Shown: piece by piece, positions 10,769 to 22,782 of the stretch
Position numbering within the stretch: position 1 is the stretch's first letter
Layout of the letters: each line of letters starts with the position of its first letter
Assembly: GCF_002994745.2 (NCBI RefSeq)
Contig: NC_037092.1
Span: 26,827,001 to 26,891,000 of the forward strand
DNA from: Rosa chinensis
Lineage: Eukaryota > Streptophyta > Magnoliopsida > Rosales > Rosaceae
Reading direction: 5' to 3'
Length of the DNA: 64,000 bases
Translations under genes and position numbers: made by a program
The notes under the pieces: model-generated
The model's input: only the letters and a program-made list of their open reading frames with translations
Told to the model about the DNA's origin: nothing
Database searches by the model: none

Positions 10769-12750
10769 TGGGTAGGAACTAGGAAGCCAACTAAGCGTTC
10801 TCCAAAGAAACAATCATTTTTCAAGATTCTGCTTGGTGACTTTTCTAAGCATCTGGTAATAAATTAACATCGATCCTGCTTTTTTATTTTTTATTTTTTT
10901 TATTTGCATAGTATTCTTAGTTTTCTCTGGATGTTGATCTGTAAGTTAAATCAATCAATATTCATATATTCATGTTTGATTTATTGTTCTTAATAAGTAT
11001 ATCTGCAAAATTGTGGTTATAAGTCGAAGAAAAAGTAAAAACTCTATTAGTTTCACTGACATTTGAGAGGTGTTTCCAAAGATTTGATTCAATTGTTTCC
11101 AACTTAATTTGAAAGTATTTGCTCCTAGCTAGTTATGTCGATCTATAAGTACGTCTATGTATTGAAGATTAAATACCGTGTTCAAGGTTAATGCATGTTT
11201 GGATGTAATCCGCTAGTTTTTCAGAGAAAACTGGGGTTTGGTTTGTTCTTAGAAGTACATATGTTTGTGGAAAGTTTATTGATCTTCCACCAACAAGTAA
11301 TGGGAAATAAAATCACCTAATCCTCTATTTATTAAAATAATAATAATAATAAATAAATAAATAAAACTAAAATACTTGTTTTAAAAAAATGAATTGCAAG
11401 TGCTATTTTTTTTTTAAATGAATTGCAAGTGTTAAATCTTGTACTCTGATATATATATATACACACACACACATATATAATATAAAGCATGCATTTAGAC
11501 AATCTAAAATCTGTACATTATTGAACAATGTTATAGAGGATACCACCTAAGTTTTCCAAGAACCACATTCGACCATCACTTGGAAAATGTGGTCTTAGAG
11601 GCCCTAGTGGAAAATGCTGGAATGTGGAACTGGAAAGAACAGAGAATGGCTTGTTCTTTCACAATGATGGTTGGCAGACTTTTGTGAAGGATCACCTTTT
11701 ACAAGTTGGGGACTTTTTGGTTTTCCGTTACGACGGTGAATCAAATTTTGAGGTTACATTATATGATAGAACTTGTTGTGAGAAAGATGTTAAAGTACCC
11801 AAGAGGAGAAGGGGCCGTCCTGCGGCGAATGAAAGAAACTCAGCTCAAGTTATTAACCTTGAAACCGAAAACTACAACAAAAAAGCTGAAAAGAAAACCA
11901 GCATTGATGGCAGAAGAAGTCGTAAGTCACCAAGTTGTACTAAATACGTTTTGGCTTGTTAATTTGCTCTTTTCTTCTTAAATTATGTCTAATGTATTTG
12001 GCACTTCATAGGAAATTATGTCATGCCAGGGAAGGGGATTAGATGTGAGGGTGTGAATCAAACATCAAATGGATCCATCTTGTTCAAATCGGAGAATTCA
12101 TATTTGAAACTAACTTTGAAGAGAAAGGCTCAACAATATGTGGTGGTAAGGACTTGGTTACCCATAATTACTTACTTTCTTAGAGTTAAACCAATTATGT
12201 TTGAAATTCTTTTCTTACTTCACCGAGGAATATGTAAATGACATATTTCCAATACCTATGGATGCCTGAAGAATATAAAACGTAATAGGGAGTGAACTGT
12301 AAGTACGTTAAACTTCGTTTTACTCTAGGCAATTGAGTACATGTTTTGGATTTATTCATGTGAAATAAATATATATGATTATCTTAGATTTTGCTCAGTT
12401 TCGTCCTCTTGATATACTTGATGGTCCAAATCGCAGGCAATTGAAGTAGCCATAACTGAAGGTCTTATGCATAAGAAGACTGTAGAAATTCAAGACCCAA
12501 CTGGCAGATCATGGCCTACTAAACTTGTGACAGTTACAAGTAAACAACAGAACCGTTGGAGTAATGATCGCTTGGACATGTCAACTGGTTGGAGTGAATG
12601 TTGTAAAGCTAACAAGATTTCCGCTGGGGACAACTGTCATTTTTGAGTTTGTCAAGCAAGGTGTGATGCGACTTCATATTTTCAGAAAAGGCCTGGGAAG
12701 AAGGTAATAGGCCTTCTATGGTAATTGATGCCCCCAACATCAAGAATTAA
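10769..12750 (+). pseudogene. REM-type B3 gene copy 1, frameshifted
   Basis: Exons parallel to intact copy 2 can be placed: exon 1 at 10769-10855, exon 2 11537-11921, exon 3 12012-12145, exon 4 from 12437. Exon 2 encodes a good first B3 domain (RIPPKFSKNHIRPSLGKCGL, GDFLVFRYDGES, LYDRTCC), followed by a basic linker (KVPKRRRGRPA). Exon 4 begins the second B3 domain (SKKT-like HKKTVEIQDPTGRSWPTKL). Two lesions kill it. The start region has a 7-bp AACTAGG insertion, giving ATG GGT AGG AAC TAG. One extra base near 12632 then gives a premature TGA at 12644-12646 inside B3 domain 2. A shorter protein from a downstream start cannot be excluded. Confidence 0.8.
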
Positions 12751-12808
12751 GGCTAGACCACTCTATAGTTTTAGGCTCGATCACAGATCAGGCGTTTGAT
12801 GAAGATGG

Positions 12809-13292
12809 TGTGGCGGTAAAACCACTTTTGCCCCTTACTTCTTGCGTAAGTTCTCGAGAAGTCAAAAATAGTGGCTGTTTTTCCTGCATATGATAGTTGT
12901 AATGCTGCAATTAACACTCACCTATAGCTAAGATTCTTAGGCTTTAAGAATCTAGTTGTGACCGCCTCTATCTAGTATAAATAGAGGGCCTATGTTATAG
13001 AGTGGTGATTCCATGTTGTGAGTGAAAACAGAGAAAGAGAGAGAGGAGTTTAGAGAGAAAATAGAGATTTCTCCTAAAACTCAATTGTGTTTCCTTTGTT
13101 AGAGTGTATTTCCTCCTGTTATAATAGAGAGGGTATTCTCAATTGTGCTCTTCTTATTGCAGAAGAGAAATTGTTGTATCATTTTGCTATAGTAAAATCC
13201 TTCTACAATTTGCCTATCATCTTGTGCTCCACTCATTTTCATAGTTTCTACTTCAGTTGAGATTAGGTGCCCCATACCACAACATACTAACA
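12809..13292 (+). promoter_or_regulatory. 5' LTR of copia-3
   Basis: The right edge is set by the primer-binding site; the LTR ends ...CATACTAACA. The left edge is less sure and is placed at TGTGGCGG (12809) for a TG start. A TATA box, AGTATAAATAGAG, lies near 12975, about 310 bp from the end, followed by a GA-rich leader. No matching 3' LTR is in the window, so the boundary cannot be confirmed by comparison. Confidence 0.6.
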
Positions 13293-13293
13293 G

Positions 13294-13305
13294 TGGTATC
13301 AAAGC
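13294..13305 (+). other. Primer-binding site of copia-3
   Basis: TGGTATCAAAGC, one mismatch from the standard plant copia site TGGTATCAGAGC complementary to initiator-Met tRNA, placed right after the LTR. Confidence 0.85.
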
Positions 13306-13372
13306 GCCGGATTTATAGCCGGTTTTTGTGCTACAGTCAGATCCAATTAGTGGAAAGGAGACATCTTCAACA

Positions 13373-15537
13373 ATGGTGACGAAGTATGAAATAGAAAAGT
13401 TCAATGGGAACGATTTCTCATTGTGGAAAATGAGAGTAAAAATAGTTTTGAGAAAAGATAACTGCTTGGCAGCAATTGGGGATAGGCCTGAGGAGATCAC
13501 TGACGATGGCAAGTGGAACAAGAAGGATGGTAATGTTATTGCTAATCTACACCTAGCACTAGCCAATGAAGTATTGTCCAGTGTGGCGAAGAGAAGACGG
13601 CAAAAGAGATATGAGATACACTAACAAAATTGTACGAGGCCAAATCACTACACAACAAAATCTTCTTGAAGAGAAAGCTTTACACCCTTCAGATGATGGA
13701 GTCGACTACGATGACAGACCACATCAACACCCTCCACACTTTATTTTCATAGCTCACAGCAATGGGGCATAACATAGAGACGAGTGAACGTGATGAAATT
13801 CTACTTCAAAATCTACCTGATTTGTATGATCAACTCATCATCAACTTAACCAACAATTTAGAAATACTAGTCTTCGATGATATTGCAGTTGCGGTTCTTG
13901 AAGAAGAAAGTCGGTGCAAGAGCAAAGAAGATAGATTGGAAGGCTCACAGCACGCTGAAGCTTTGATGATAACGAGAGGGAGATCAATAGAACGTGGCCC
14001 CAGTGGGAGTCAAAATCAGAGTAGACCAAAATCCAGAAGTAAGACAAATGTCAAGTGTCATCACTGTGGCAAGAAAGGGCACTATAAACTGGAGTGTTGG
14101 CATCTCAAGAAGAACGAAGAAAACAAAGGAAAAGGTCCTGAGTCGTCAAAAGCTCAGGGTTGTGTAGCAATTATTGCAAGCACCTCAGATGATGGTGAAA
14201 TTTTATACAGCGAGGCAACAATAGTTACTGAAGGCAGGAGAAAATTTAATGATACCTGGCTTATGGACTCAGGAGTAACATGACATATGACCCCCCGGAG
14301 AGAATGGTTCCACCAATATGAACCTATCTCAAGAGGATCTGTGTTCATGGGAGATGATTATCCTTATGAGATTGCTGGTATTGGTACCATCAAAGTGAAG
14401 ATGTATGATGATACAGTTTCCACTAATCAGGAGGTATGGCATGTGAAAGGCCTGAAGAAAAATCTATTGTCTTTGGGAAAATTAGATAGTGGTGGGTAAA
14501 AAATCGATGGTCAACATGGGATCATGAAAATAGTTAAAGGTGTGCTTGTGGTGATGAAAGCGGAAAAGTAGTTGCAAATCTGTACATGCTTAAAGGAGAA
14601 ACACAACAAGAAGGAGAAGTGTCTATTGCGTCAATAAGTTCTTTAGAAGAATCAATGATTATGTGGCACCGTAAGCTTGGCCACATGTCAAAACGGGGTT
14701 TGAAGATTCTCACTGAACAAAAAGCTTCTTCTAGGGCTCAAAAAGGTTTCATTACCCTTTTGTGATCAGCACAGATTAAAGTTCAACAGTTCTATTGCTA
14801 GAAGCAAACCTATCTTAGAACTGATCCATTTCGATGTTTGGCAAGCACCAGTTCTATCCCTAAGAGGTGCAAGATACTTTGTGTCTTTTATTGATGATTA
14901 CTTCAGGAGATGTTGGGTATATCCAATCAAGAGGAAGACAGACGTGTTCCCAGTTTTCAAAATATTCAAAGCACTTGCGGAGCTTGAATCTGAAAAGAAC
15001 AAGTGTTTAAGGATGGATAATGGAGGAGAATATAACTGTAATAAATCTGATAACTTCTGTCAACAAGAAGATATCTAGAGGCAGTTCACAGTGGCATACA
15101 CTCCATAACAAAATGGAGTAGCAGAGCGGATGAACAGAATCTTGTTAGAATGTACAAGAGCGATGTTGAGAATTGCGGGGATGGCCAAGTCATTTTGGGC
15201 AGAAGCAGTAAAGACCGCCTGTTATGTGATCAATCGATCACCATCAATCGCAATTGATCTAAAGACGCTGATGGAGAAGTGGACTGGTAAGCCAGCTGAT
15301 TATTCTCGCTTACATACATTTGGAAGTCCTGTATATGTTATGTACAATGCCAAGAAACATAAAAACTGGATTCAAAATCCAGAAAATGCATTTTCTTAGG
15401 GTATGTTGATGGAGTTAAGGGGTACCGCATGTGGGATCTCACTACCCACAAGGTGATAATCAGCAAAGATGTAATATTTATAGAAGACAAGGTACAAGGA
15501 AAAGAACATGATAACACTGTAAAAGAGAAACTATAGA
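13373..15537 (+). pseudogene. copia-3 gag-pol remnant
   Basis: Gag starts MVTKYEIEKFNGNDFSLWKMR, typical of the Tork/TNT1 type, with a frameshift near 13600. The CCHC knuckle CHHCGKKGHYKLEC is at about 14058-14099. A protease-like site, WLMDSGVT, is followed by a TGA at 14281 where the family has the residues THMT. The pre-integrase HHCC start (MWHRKLGHMS) is at about 14660. Integrase follows with FIDDYFRRCWVYPIK, RMDNGGEY and QNGVAERMNR; stops fall at 15076 and 15106. After integrase the frame has a TAG at 15396 and TAG again at 15534. It cannot encode a polyprotein. Confidence 0.88.
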
Positions 15538-17986
15538 TGTTACACCCCATATCTGAGATACCCTTTTTACTGAGTTGCATGAAATTCCTTATGGTTACCG
15601 TTCGCGGTTATAATTTTAACGTTTAAGGGGTGGTTAAAAATTGACTTTTTGTGAGTTAATAATTTGAGAAAATTTCCTTCATGAAAGTTGTAGAGGGCGT
15701 AAACCGAGCGCGTGCATATGTGGTACGTAAAAATCGGAGTTCGTATGCAAAAGTTATGAGTGAATTACGAAAATTACTGTTCATGGTAAATTTTTGATAA
15801 ATAGGGAAAGTTACCCGGGTAGGTTTCCAAAACCGGAAACCCACCCCTCTTTCTCTCTCCTCTCCCCCGACTCTCCCCCTTTCTCCTTCGGGTTTTCTTC
15901 CTCCCTCCGATTCCTCACTTTCCGGCCACCATCCGGCGTGCAACCGGTCACCACAGGGGCGCCTCAACCCGCTCGTGATACCAGTGACCTGGGATTGGGG
16001 AGTTTTGGCCGTGAAAGCCCGGATCGAAGCAAGAAGTGCTCCGGTTGCAGTTTTGGGATTTTGCCGATTCCCGGCCATTCCGGCCACCATATTCCCATCG
16101 AAGGTTCGGTTTTTGATGGAGATTATTTCCCCTAAGGTGGTTCATTCCAATTTGTATTGTAGAAGTCGAATTGACAATTTTTCATTTCTAGGGTTCTTGA
16201 AGCTTCGGGGCTTTCCTTCACCGGCTTGATTCGGCCACTTCAAGGTAAAATTGGATGATGTTGTAGTTTGGAAGTTGATTGGGCTTGTTGTGTAGATGCT
16301 AGTGCCGGAGTTTGGTGGTCATCGGATGAGGTTGCCGCCGGCGCGTGGGCCACTGTAGGTAGCTCGTGGAGGCGCGTAAAGCAGTGTTTTAATTGTCGTT
16401 TTAACCCCATATACTCTATAACGATTGTAGAATGTAATGTATGAAGTTTGGTGGAAATTGGAGGAATTACGAATTGTGTTTAATTGATTATTTAACGATT
16501 TATGTGAATTCGATCGCCGGAATTCTTTCGAATTCACTCTAGAATTTATTTATCGATGATTGAATATGGATGGAGTATTAAGGATGGAAATTGTAGAGGG
16601 TTGAGGAGTCGGATGTTAGGAAGGGGGATGTTTTAAATTTCCAATTAAGTATCGTAAAGTTAAAGTTCCGTCCTGTGAATTATATATTTATGATTGTTAT
16701 TCGTACAGGACGAGAGGAGTCTCCATACGAGGAGAATCACGAGCGACGTCAGGATTGACCGCATATTGTGAGTGGACCTTTGATTTTAATTGATGCATGC
16801 AAATTATATTCCGCAAGTTTTGAGTTTATCGATTTATCAATTTAATTATCGAGCATTTTATTTTGGTTTGGATTATTGAATGATTTATTGGTTTGAACTT
16901 TTGAATTTAGATTCATTATGCTCGATTTGAGGATTTTGATTTATGCGGATTCGGAAATCTATACTTATTTATACCCTATTTATATTTGAACCTGAGATGA
17001 GCTTGGCGTGAGGGGTCACGTCTTTATTCATTGGATTCCGATTTTTCGAGATAAGTGGGGAAATTATACAGATTTACTGGCTTTTGACGATCTTCTTCCT
17101 CACCATACGCGGGTCATGTGAATAGGTCTCCTCCTCACTTACTTTGTGTTTGTGAGTGGCAGTGAGGTAGCTTTCTCCTCCTCACGTGGGTGGTAGTCGA
17201 GGTGATATTCTCCTCCTCGCACAATCTATGTGTGAGTGGTAGTTGAGGTTATTAGTTCTCCTCCTCGCACAATCTATGTGTGAGTGGCAGTCGAGGGTAG
17301 GTTGAGCCTGAGGGGCTCCATTCCCGTATGGTGAACCCATTTTCCCCATGTTCTTTTGTTGTTGTTCTTGACTAGCGGGGCTAGTCGGTCTTTTTTTAAT
17401 TATTGCATGCATCGGGAGTTTTATTGAGATAAATGTGGAAAAGTATAAAACCCTTTTTCTTTCAATTATTTATTTTTGTCCACTCACGCTAACGTTTTTA
17501 TATACTTTTCCCTGGGCCCTTCTGTTTCAAATGCCCATATTGCAGTATTGTTGCTCGGTGTACGAGTGTGAGCCATAGTGACCGCACCTGCTTCCGCCAT
17601 CACCTTCCGTAGGTTACCTGTTTAACCTACTGCACTCCTTGTCTATTTATATTCCTAGAATGCTCTGATTACTAAGGGATATGTAACCCAAACTTGTATG
17701 TATTATATTTGAGGTCTATGACCTAACTTTGGTGATTGTAGTAACTTGTACCCTTTGGAGATTATGTATGATGATATTAGCTTTGGGATGATTGTTTGAA
17801 TTTGGGAGCAGGGTGGCTCCAGGAGTTGTGGTTGGATAATTAGAAGTGAATTTTGGTTTTCCGCAGGTTTTTGGGTTAACCATTTTTAAGGGAGGTTATG
17901 CCGAAATTTTTGGTAAATCTCCTTTAAAGGTGGGTCCCGCAAGGCCACTTCGGATTCCAGGGTGGAATTCGGGGTGGGTCTTGTCA
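15538..17986 (+). mobile_element. Solo LTR 1 (about 2.45 kb, Ty3/gypsy-like)
   Basis: Starts TGTTACACCCC, ends GGGGTGGGTCTTGTCA, and is flanked by a perfect 5-bp duplication ATAGA (15533-15537 and 17987-17991). It splits the copia-3 reading frame, which resumes on the other side. It is alignable along most of its length to solo LTR 2 (18137-20901), for example GTTGTAGAGGGCGT, AACCGAGCGCGTGCATATG, and CACTCACGCTAACGTTTTTA near the right. It has no internal region or coding frame. Length and the CCCCGAA...TTCGGGG-type ends suggest a Ty3/gypsy family; that class is an inference. Confidence 0.9.
17100..17300 (+). repeat. Degenerate minisatellite inside solo LTR 1
   Basis: Three to four imperfect units of about 55 bp, each containing TTCTCCTCCTC(A/G)C followed by GTGAGTGG(T/C)AGT(C/T)GAGG. 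Solo LTR 2 lacks this array and instead holds short repeats of GACTAGCGGGGCTAGTC at about 20230-20345. Confidence 0.75.
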
Positions 17987-18136
17987 ATAGACTATTACAG
18001 TTCAAGTTGAAGATAAACAAGAACAAAAAGTTTCAGATTCTTTTGAAGCTTAAGATCGACGTTTGGTCTCCGTCCGGCAAAAGCCGCGCAGCAGTCGGCA
18101 CCTAATCACGGCAGAAGCATGGACGTCCGCACTTTT

Positions 18137-20901
18137 TATAACGTCCCGAACCTAAATTCACCGGTTTACTAGTTGTTGGACAGTGAACGACAATTTGTTT
18201 TACCTTTACTCTTTTTCGGTAACTTTAGTGGCCCTAAATTGTTGACTTTTGTTCGGGTCAAAATTTGAGAAAGTTTTCTTCATGAAAGTTGTAGAGGGCG
18301 TTAAACCGAGCGCGTGCATATGTGGTACGTAAAAATCAGAGTTCGTATGCGAAAGTTATCAGAGAAAAGGTAAAGTTACTGTTCATGGTAGAAATTGGTA
18401 TAAATAATGAAAATTTACTGTGGTAGGTTTCCAAATCCGGAAACCCACCTTTCTCTCTCCTCTCCCCCGATCTCTCCCCTTTTCTCTTCGGGTGATTTCT
18501 TCTCCCCTTCGATTCGCCGCCGTCCGGCCATTAACCGGTGGGCAACCGGCCACCACGTGATCGCCTCTTCCTCCTCTTGACGCTAGTGCCCTTGTGTTTC
18601 GGCGATTTGGCCGGAAAACTCCGGATCGAAGCAAGTAACCTCACGGGGGCAGTTTGAGCTTTTCCGGCGATTCAGCCATTTTCGGCCGTCTCCGGCCACC
18701 AAACCGGCGTCGAAGGTGGGGTTTTTGCCAAGGATCATTTCCCCCCAGCCTTGAGCCGCGATTTGCTGCGTGGAAGGAGAATCAAGGAAAGCCCGATCCT
18801 AGGGTTTGGGATTTTTCTGGAAATTTTTCACCGGCCGAATTGGAGCTCTTAAAGGTAAAATTGGATTGTGTTGTGGTTGAGAAAAATGTTGGGTCTGATG
18901 AGTAGGAGGCGCTGCTGAAATTTGGTGACCATTGGAGGTGGTGGCCACCGGCGCGTGAGCCCCACGCGCCGCCACTGTGGGTGGCGCGTGAAGGCGCGTA
19001 AGGCAGTGTTTTAATTCCGGTTTTTAGCCCATTAAATCCTATAAATTGTGTAGAGCTTGTATGTGAAATTTGGTAATTTTTGGAGAAACTTGGAATTATT
19101 TATGAATTTTGAAGTTTAGGGTTTCGATTATCGAATTACGAGAATCCGACCGTCGGATATCACTCGGTTCTGCCTTGGAACCTTTAAATTAACGAATTGG
19201 TATTAGTGGTATAATTTGGGCTAAATCCGAGGAGAATTGGGAGGTGAAATTATGAGGAATTGTATTAAATTATTGAAGAATTATTCACGGAATATAATTG
19301 TGTACAGGACGACGTACCGAGCTATTGCTCGATGACGGAACACGAATGCGTGATCGTCGGAATAGTACTGTGAGTGGACTTTTGTTTTAAATAATGATGC
19401 ATGCGCTTATTTTCTTGAATTAATGCTTTATTTATTTATCATATTACTTTCGAGCATATTATTTGTTCCGGAATTTCAGTTTGGTTTATCTCATGGATTT
19501 GCTTTCAATAATGATTTTTTGAGATGGATTATGATTTACCTCGGTCATGAATTTCGGATATTAATTTCCGTTATGCTCGGTTTCGAAATTATAATTTTTG
19601 CTGACTTTCGACGAATTATTTTCCGAGGTGATTCCGGAATTTCATATTTATTTTCATTCATCGATTTGAGATTTCTGAAAGATTTTTCAAAATGGGATTT
19701 CGATGGAATTATTTCTTGTTTATTTAATCGATCTTTGGTTTTGGCATTGAGAATGCCTTAGTAATAAATTCGGTTTGAGAATTATGACTATTTGAAGATT
19801 TTATGGCGTGCGAGGTCACGTCATTGGAATATGCTTATTTCTCTCCTATTTATTTTGGAATTTGAGATTATCTTGGCGTGTGGGACACGTCGTTGGAAAT
19901 TCATTTACGAGAGATGGGGAAGCTTTATGTACTTATGGATTTACTTGGTTTTCGGGTTTCTTTTGCCATACTTTGGGTGACTTATCATTGCTAGCATTGA
20001 TTTTCCGCCTTTGTGGCGTGGTGATGGGATCACCGTAGCCCTCCACCTTTGTGGCGCAGGTTACTGTCTCTGTGACAGTAATTATGTAGCCCGGTATCCT
20101 ATCGCTACACTTAGTGGCGTAAGGGTATATTACGGGAGTAATGGGAGTATTTTAGCCTGGGAGGCTATCACCCGAGCCTGGGAGGCTCACTCGTATGGCT
20201 ATCGTCTTCCCCTACTCATTATACTATTTTCGACTAGCGGGGCTAGTCCCATTTATTTTAGCCAGCGGGGCTGGTTTTATATCCTTGAGTATCAGAGTTT
20301 CAACCTTTTCTTTTAATCGTTTGTGACTAGCGGGGCTAGTCGGTTTTCATGAGCGGAACTCCTCTTGTTTTATTTTCATTACTCATTGCATGCATCGGGA
20401 ATTTTTAAAGAAATAAATGTGGGAAAGTATAAAATCCCTTTTGTTTGAAATTGTTTATTTTTGTCCACTCACGCTAACGTTTTTATGTACTTTCCCCTGG
20501 GCCCTTTGGTTTCAAATGCCCAGTTTGCAGGCGAATTAGTGGAGGTCGGGCGTACATGACATTTGAGGCATAATTGTCACCACTTCCGCATTGTAGGATC
20601 CCTTGATCCTTTACTCTACTTTTTATTTCCTTGTGTATTAGTATTGCTCTGATAACCTCTGGGATTGGTATTGTTAAGTTAAGTTTTGCGTTTTACGAAT
20701 GGGGGAATGTTGTGAAATTGGGAGCAGGGTGGCTCCAGGAGTATAAGGTTGGTTTGCTTGAAGTGCTTTGTGTGTTTCTACAGGTTTTGGGTAGTCCATT
20801 TTTAGGGGAAGTTCTGCCAAATTTTTGGTAGAATTTCTTCTAAGGTGGGCCCCGCAGGACTACTTCGGATTTCGGGGTGAAATTCGGGGCGGACCCTATC
20901 A
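18137..20901 (+). mobile_element. Solo LTR 2 (about 2.77 kb), same family as solo LTR 1
   Basis: Starts TATAACGTCCCGAACC, ends GGGGCGGACCCTATCA, and has a perfect 5-bp duplication CTTTT (18132-18136 and 20902-20906). The first two bases are TA rather than TG, probably a G-to-A change. A TATA box, GGTATAAATAATG, lies at about 18398. It is in the same orientation as solo LTR 1 and only 150 bp away, but its separate target duplication makes it an independent insertion. Confidence 0.88.
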
Positions 20902-20938
20902 CTTTTACGGCACTACAAACGTCTGCTTCTAATCCTCT

Positions 20939-20962
20939 CCACACACACACACACACACACAC
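20939..20962. repeat. (AC)n microsatellite at the left of a MITE
   Basis: About 24 bp of pure AC just before the inverted-repeat element that starts at 20970. Confidence 0.9.
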
Positions 20963-20969
20963 AGAGATC

Positions 20970-21330
20970 TTATCCAGAGCTAGGTCTTGCTCTAAAATTA
21001 AAGTGCGCTTTTAGAGTTTAGGGTCACTTTTCGGTCACATATCCACATCTCAACCTTTCAATTTTTAGGTACTAATGTATAGATCATCTCTGCAAAATTT
21101 CAGCCAAATTGATGGTCGTTAAGGCATTGATAACTGCCTTAAAGCTAGTACGTTTCAGGTTGGACAACTTCAGTTTGTCCATTGGTTTAAACGAGTTAGA
21201 TACCTTAACGATCATCAATTTGGCCGAAATTTTGCAGAGATGATCTATACATTAGTACCTAAAAACTGAACTGTCAAGATATGGAATGAGACTGAAAAGT
21301 TACCCTAAACTCTAACCTCGCTCTGGATAA
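20970..21330. mobile_element. Palindromic MITE, family of 8766-9176
   Basis: Terminal inverted repeats TTATCCAGAGCTAGG (left) and the complement of TTATCCAGAGCGAGG (right). Both arms contain TTTAGAGTTTAGGGT and the shared core TGTATAGATCATCTCTGCAA. 361 bp, non-coding. An (AC)n run lies on its left and a (TA)n run on its right. Confidence 0.85.
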
Positions 21331-21540
21331 CTATTATATATATATATATATATATATTATCCAAAGCGGAGCTCCAAAATTAAAGTGTGGATTTAGAGTT
21401 TAGGGTAATCACTTTTCGATCGCATATCCACATCTCGACCGTTTAGTTTTTAGGTATTAATGTATAGATCATCTCTGCAAATTTTCAGCCAAATTGATGA
21501 TCGTTAATGTATCTAACTCGCTTAAACCAATGGACGAACT

Positions 21541-21935
21541 CAGTGGCGGAACGTTATTGGGGCCAGAGGTGGCCCTGCCCCCCCCCCCAAAAAAAAACTC
21601 ATTTAAAATATGATGTGGCCATATGTGATTGGCTGAAAATTATTTCAGAAAATATAAAATAATTAAGTTAAGGCCCTCTATTTTCCTAAAGTGTTGTGTT
21701 TCCTATGTTTTGTGAAAGGAAACTATTAATTAATTCTTTAATGTTGAGTGTAATTACTTCTAACCTAGTTATTGGTGTTTTGGAGAAAGAAATTTTTTAA
21801 AGGAAAACATTAAAACAGATTTTAATATGTACATTTATAGAAAAATAGTAAAAATATTTTTTATTTATTTTTAAAAATAATAATTATATTTTTTTTTTTG
21901 ACCCCTCCAAAGATAACTTTCAAGTTCCTCCACTC
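21541..21935. mobile_element. Short hAT-like non-autonomous element
   Basis: Left end CAGTGGCGGAAC, right end complementary to GAGTGGAGGAAC; flanked by ACGAACT at 21534-21540 and 21936-21942. The 7-bp match extends to 8 bp with one mismatch, fitting the 8-bp hAT duplication. Inside is a C-run/A-run (CCCCCCCCCCC then AAAAAAAA) near 21580. No coding. Confidence 0.75.
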
Positions 21936-22035
21936 ACGAACTGAATTTGTCCAACCTGAATCTTTTTAGCTTTAAGACAGTTATCAATGCCTTAATGATC
22001 ATCAATTTGGCTGAAAATTTGTAGAGATGATCTAT

Positions 22036-22282
22036 CTATATGTCGTTAACTCATCTGGTGTGGTGGGATGTGCCTCCTTTTATTTTGTCCTATTGTAATA
22101 GTGACATTATGGGTCTTACTCAGTTTCGGTTTTGCTAGGTTTGTTTAATTGTTAGTTTGCTTCGAGAGGTTTTGGTTTTGTCCCCCTTTCTTGTTATCTA
22201 CTTTTTCTTTGATTAATTCATTATAGTGTTAGGGAGGTTACTCCTCTCTTTCACTCATCTTTCAGCCAAAAAAAAAAAAAAA
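22036..22282 (+). mobile_element. Poly(A) retroposon (truncated LINE or SINE)
   Basis: Ends TTTCAGCC followed by about 15 A and is flanked by ATCTAT (22030-22035 and 22283-22288). The body shares GTAATAGTGAC, a GTTTTGCTAG(G/T)TT segment and the GAGCC/CAGCC-poly(A) ending with the copy at 57308-57519. Non-coding 3' tail of a non-LTR retrotransposon is the likely origin. Confidence 0.75.
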
Positions 22283-22782
22283 ATCTATACATTAGTATCT
22301 AAAAACTGAACGGTCAAGATGTGGATATGCGACTGAAAAGTGACTCTAAACTCATCCGCACTCTAATTTTAAAGTAGAGCTCCGCTAATATGTGTGTGTG
22401 TATTAATAAAAAAACTTATTCATATATATATTTTTGGTCAGAACTGGAATTTATGGTTTTCTTCTCAAACTGGCTTAAGCATTAACTCTATAATTCATTA
22501 ATGGATGTTATACCACATGGCAGACAAACCAAGCTGAATTTGTATTCCCAAACTAGCTGACTTTATTACGTTCTCTTTGCTTTAGTCAAATGAAGTCAGA
22601 CGATTTCATTTTCTCACAGAAAAGCTGACCTGGACTTGTAAGTTCCTGCATGTAACACAGATGGAAGCATTTAACTGAGAAAAGTAGAAAGACTAGCATT
22701 GAATTCTGTTCATTGTTTCCCCTACCCCTAAACTTACAAAGGTTCGACTTTGGACATTATTCAAGTTAAGCAGAAGGTTGCA

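Larger units (their letters stand above)
12809..18060 (+). mobile_element. Truncated Ty1/copia element (copia-3), interrupted by a solo LTR
   Basis: A 5' LTR, a canonical primer-binding site, gag, protease, integrase and the start of the post-integrase linker are recognisable on the plus strand. No reverse transcriptase, RNase H or 3' LTR follows. Sequence stops at 15537, where a solo LTR is inserted, resumes at 17987 in the same frame (VQVEDKQEQKVSDSFEA) and is lost after about 18060. The element inserted just after B3 copy 1 and is an old, dead copy. Confidence 0.85.
21358..22388. mobile_element. Second palindromic MITE, carrying two nested insertions
   Basis: The left arm begins near AGCGGAGCTCCAAAATTAAA and the right arm ends with the complement (CTTTAAAATTAGAGTGC... 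on the minus strand, then GCGGAGCTCTAC). The shared core AAATTGATGATCGTTAA occurs in both arms. The palindrome is opened by a 395-bp hAT-like element (21541-21935) and a 247-bp poly(A) retroposon (22036-22282). A (TA)n run is on the left and TGTGTGTGTG on the right. Confidence 0.82.

Noticed and set aside
12751..12808. Left boundary of the copia-3 LTR with target duplication
   Set aside because: No second LTR or matching 5-bp duplication is available, so the edge was left approximate.
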